Assembly: GCF_002999335.1 (NCBI RefSeq)
Contig: NW_020312125.1
Location: forward strand, 186,001 to 250,000
Length of the DNA: 64,000 nt
Source of the DNA: Cyclospora cayetanensis
Lineage: Eukaryota; Apicomplexa; Conoidasida; Eucoccidiorida; Eimeriidae
Direction: 5' to 3'
The notes under the pieces are model-generated. The model made no database searches and was not told where the DNA came from. It saw only the letters and a program-made list of their open reading frames with translations. The position numbers and the translations under genes were made by a program. The first letter of the stretch is position 1. The number at the start of each line of letters is the position of its first letter. This document shows, piece by piece, positions 60,601 to 64,000 of this stretch.

Positions 60601-61457
60601 CATTCAGACTGCGCTCGCACTCCTCCAGGCGATCCAGGGTGACTCTCGGGGCCTGCTTCGCTAGCCACGCTGCTGCCCCTGCTGCTGTTGCACTGGCTGC
60701 ATGTGAATGCCTCCGCTGCAACCTCTGTTGCTGCGGCTAGGACCAGATGGCGGGAGTCTATCCCGCCGGCCTGCTCAGTGCAGGAGCCTGCTGCCTTTAC
60801 TTTCTAGAGAAGCGGCTCCTTCACTGATCCTGCAACCGCTGCCGTTGTTGCTGTCTGCTGGACGCTGCAGAGCCTCTCCTCTCCATGGGACCTGATGAAG
60901 CCCTTCACTACATTCGAGGAGCTGCTGCAGCTGCTCCCTTTGCCGACTTGGCTGAACAAAGGCCTCAGCTTCAAGCACTCCACACTGCAGCTGCTGATGC
61001 TGGGGCAGTGCAGGCCTACTCCGATAGGAAAACTCAGCAGCAACTAAAGGAGGCGCCTCGGCACCAGCAGGCAAAGCAGCAGCAACTGCAAAAGCTGTGG
61101 CATCCTAAGAAGCCTCCACCTGGCTTCAGCACCTTCCGCGAAATCGAAATGCAGCCGCAGCAACAGCGGCTCCAGAGTGCTGCGAAGGCAGAAGCAGCTG
61201 TACCCAGGTGCGGCAGCAGCCTTACTCCAGGGGAGGCCTGGCTGCTGCACCACATGCACCGTTTCCGCGTGAGCAACAAGATGATTGAGGCTCTAGAAAA
61301 AGCCTTCGCGAAAAACAGGAACTGCAGACTGTGCATCCAATCGAGTGAGTTGACAGGTGCTGCAGCCACTCTTCCCCCTGCAGCTCACCAGGAGACCGGC
61401 GTCGTCTCTGCCACAATTCCAAAATGCGCAGCCACTGGAGGGCAAATCCATAGCTGA
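57608..61457 (+). CDS. TBC-domain Rab GAP with N-terminal F-box-like motif, multi-exon
   Basis: TBC proteins accelerate GTP hydrolysis by Rab GTPases using an Arg and a Gln finger. The ATG at 57608 opens an acidic, Ala-rich region. It is followed by an F-box-like helix pair (SPRAAKRLIRCLTDREKAIC plus SSVCKAWYDG, about 57845-57935). The TBC domain starts near 58190 with GFPTRFRGQFYRYCLLNEMQ. It continues with the Arg-finger block EEIARDCHRTFPEWPVFKK (58836) and the Gln-finger block GVGYCQGMNYLGALFLYVLQ (59150). AYRCLVSLLKHRGLRCLYTK (59698), FAFERIMEAFLPQLH (60150) and LQWLLPAFAVDFPLPLALRM plus LDILILKG (60500) follow. Introns hold TATG/TA repeats. Downstream, SSPWDLMKPFTTFEELLQLL (60876) looks like the domain tail. 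The true stop is uncertain: an open frame ends at 61457, and another that could be the last exon ends at 61791. Confidence 0.78.
58480..58720. repeat. TATG/TGTA-type simple repeats in an F-box-TBC intron
   Basis: A degenerate TATGTATG/ATGCATGC-rich stretch lies between the TBC exons ending near 58290 and starting near 58740. Short TA runs also lie at 59400-59432 and 59652-59668 in later introns. Confidence 0.8.
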
Positions 61458-61791
61458 GCCTTACAAGGAGGATGCCAAACAATTTATGAGCTCGCAGGGA
61501 CGCTTGGATCCAAGCAATGGCGTATTGTCTTCGTTGTTGCTGCTGGCGAGATGGGTGCTGGAACGCCTAAGCGGCCTAATGGAGAGGCGCAGCCTCCCCC
61601 CGTGCATCTGCACATCATCTCCAATTACTTTGCGCCCTCGGAAGACTGGCCGCCATCAAAAGAAGACTCCAGTCGCTACTAAAAGCACCGATGGGGTGCA
61701 TGCGCAGCTGCAACGTCGGCGCCTAAAGCAGCTGAAGCACCTTTTACAGAAGCTGCAACAGGGGCAACTACAGGAGGCACTGTTGGCGTAG

Positions 61792-64000
61792 TACGCACCC
61801 TCCAATTTCTTGTATCTTCTGTGACGTGTAGAGCCTGCTGCAGTCTTCAGTAAGGCACTTGTCCCGAATAGAGCATGCCTAGCGTGGCGTTGGTTTTTGA
61901 GAGGCGCATCACCAAACGCAATGAGCACAAGGGGCCGCAATAGGAAGTCTTCGTCGAGGCTTTTGTGCGAGATTTTAACGTACGGCGAACTTTTGGCAGC
62001 GGGCTGGGGAGACCTTGGCAATGCAGGGGGCACCGGTTTGCATTCTGTCCCTAGGGACTTTCTAAAAGGGCACTCAACCACCAATACTTGTGGCAGCATT
62101 TGAACTCCCCACATATCTTCCGACTTGCGTAAGGCTGCCGCGTGCTGCAGCCACTTCGAATTTGCTTGCGGCAGCACCAATCTCTGCCGCTACTGTAGCT
62201 ACTGCTGGTTCTTCCATGTTTGATTTTGGGGGAACTATGTCTCGGGCTCTTAGGACTGTAGGGGAGCGATTGTAGCGGCAGCGAAAGTCTCGGCTTTGGA
62301 CCTGGGGCTTCTCGTCGAGGCACGTAGAGTTATGACGAAACCACATCTCTGCACAGTCGCTACTGCCGTGGCGGTGCAGTTGTAATAAACTAGCCAGGGT
62401 CTTCGTAGAAAGATACTTGACTGCGGATTTGAGCCATGCGCAACTGAAAAGTGTTGAGTACCTCGCAAAAGAGCTCACTCCTTCTTCTTGCCCGCGACCC
62501 TCAGGGCTTCTGACATGAATGATGGGAGAGGGAAGGCTAGGCGCGCTTAGCTGCACCCTGTGAAGCACTCCCAGCACTCACAACTAGCTGTGCATGGCTT
62601 CTAGCGCACACGTACACAGCATTACTTCTTGCATCGAGCCAACTCAATTTTGCAGTAAAGAAAGTCTACGAACAGAGAAGCCAGTGATATGAGTTTCGCG
62701 CCGCTTCTCAATTGCATGAGTAGTGTAGTAGAAAGTGCCTCATTGTGGCTTAGCCCGCTACAACAGCAACACCCGCCCCTCACTCTACAGGAGGCACTGA
62801 ACTGTACTGACGGTGGGTTCTCGCAAAGGGCCCCCATGCTCGGAGAAAGAACCCCCTGATCCCTACTCTAGCGCCACCAAAAGGCCTTTAACCCAACAGC
62901 AACTCGCAACCCCCTCGATATCCTTAATTTTCTCTATATCCGTGTTAGCTGGTGGTGCGACTCTAGATACTACTGATGCTGCCCTTGGGCACTTGGGTGG
63001 GTCCCCCCCGAGTACGAGCGTCAAGTGGCGGGGGAACTCTTTGGCGCTTAAACAGGAAGTGCCAAGATGAGTGTCACTAAGGCAACTGGATATGCTGTTA
63101 TTCGGAATGTGACTCTCTTGTCTCTTCCGTTGCTGCTGCGCCTAAATCAGCTGGGCACCTACACATCTCTTCTACCGAGACTCGCAGAAGAGTTACGGCT
63201 CGCTCGGAGCCGAGCCGATTTTCCGTAGTGTAACGGGTGCGCCCTGGAAGTACTCAAAGGCAGACGTTTGTTCTCGAGGGGCGCCTCGTGCCCTTGCGAA
63301 CGGCCTTTCTTTGCGGAGAGGAAGCTCTAAAGATACGAACAGCAGCACTGCTGCCGTGCCTGAGGCGGCCTTAGGAAGAAAACACTGTAAATTGCTAAGC
63401 CGAACAAGGGCCCTAGGAAATAGTGGCACTAGTGGGGTGCACAGGGGACCTCGAATGGGGAGAGAGATGGATTAACGGGGCGGAAGTGTCTGCTGCTTCA
63501 GTGTAAAGCGCTCAACGCAGGCAAGACTCCAGTTGCAGCAGTACCCCAAGACAACGCCTCCGGCTGAGGGTTCGGTAAAGGCGAGCGCAGCCAAGATCTG
63601 AGACGAACGCCGGCAGGTACAACGAGGAGTGTGCGGGATTTAATGGATTATGCTCGTAGTATATCCAACGAGGAAACAAGGACGGTTTCCTTATAGGTCC
63701 GTATTATATTTTTTTCTGCCTTCGCCTTTGCGCAGCACACTGCGGCATGCAACCGCGTACAAGGGGAACTCCGGCCGTGGCAGGAGTGACCCTGGTCCTG
63801 GTCCAGCAGCCGCCGATGCGGCTACCTTGGCAGGCACCACCTTACAGCATTTGTACTCCTCGAATTTCGAGCAGTAACTCCTTCAGTCAAAGAAAAGAGG
63901 AAGATCTGTATATGCGCGTGTGGTCACCACGCTGCTGTTGATTCTTCTTGCCGGCTGCAACGACCCGAGAGGCACGTGTCTGCTCATCTCCGTGCGATGC
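61792..64000. other. Right flank, no supported gene
   Basis: I find no domain-bearing exon in the last 2.2 kb. Open frames on both strands are short and overlap. Simple repeats are nearly absent, in contrast to the 33-61 kb block. Exons of the F-box-TBC gene or of a gene extending beyond the window may be present unrecognised. Confidence 0.45.

Noticed and set aside
1..64000. Possible transposons, retroelements or viral remnants
   Set aside because: I found no reverse transcriptase, integrase or transposase motifs and no long terminal or inverted repeats.

Overview
The window looks like nuclear DNA of a coccidian apicomplexan, most likely Eimeria or a close relative such as Cyclospora. Four things support this: genes split by many short introns with GT-AG (sometimes GC-AG) borders, near-balanced base composition, eukaryotic tRNAs, and above all CAG/CTG trinucleotide runs that read as poly-Gln, poly-Ala or poly-Ser depending on frame and strand, a hallmark of Eimeria coding sequence. 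The species assignment is inference; no species marker was tested.

Eleven protein genes are supported. In order they are SEC24 (+, 4437-13734), M18 aspartyl aminopeptidase (-, 14447-18124), ARP6-like actin-related protein (+, 20816-23552), an unrecognised 336-residue protein (-, 24008-25018), a HAL2/SAL1-like bisphosphate nucleotidase (+, 29953-32931), an RsmD-like rRNA methyltransferase with a secretory/apicoplast-type leader (-, 33651-37256), a small membrane-anchored protein with an ABM-like domain (+, 38056-39204), coatomer zeta (-, 39486-41212), a fused NADH-dehydrogenase-like oxidoreductase/selenophosphate synthetase (+, 42327-50390), a DHHC palmitoyltransferase (-, 52201-56080) and an F-box-like/TBC Rab-GAP protein (+, about 57608-61457). 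Three tRNA genes lie in the gaps: Ala(CGC) at 18829-18900 and two identical Gly(TCC) genes at 28634-28704 and 29155-29225. The eleven protein genes alternate strand without exception, so every gap is either convergent (short, 0.3-1.8 kb) or divergent (0.8-4.9 kb).

Repeats are unevenly spread. Bases 4-10 kb and about 33-61 kb carry CAG-type runs, GT/CT/AT microsatellites and a 14-bp minisatellite. Bases 1-4 kb, 11-33 kb and 62-64 kb are nearly free of them. This resembles the alternation of repeat-rich and feature-poor segments reported for Eimeria tenella chromosomes.

The genes do not form one pathway. Several concern membrane traffic: SEC24 is COPII cargo coat, zeta-COP is COPI coat, the TBC protein probably switches off a Rab GTPase, and the DHHC enzyme lipidates membrane proteins. 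Others are housekeeping: peptide turnover (M18), chromatin (ARP6), PAP/sulfur metabolism (HAL2-like), organellar rRNA modification (RsmD-like) and selenium metabolism (SelD fusion). The most notable single item is the NDH-SelD fusion with a Cys active site. A complete five-exon zeta-COP model, which requires a GC-AG intron, is the best-resolved gene structure.
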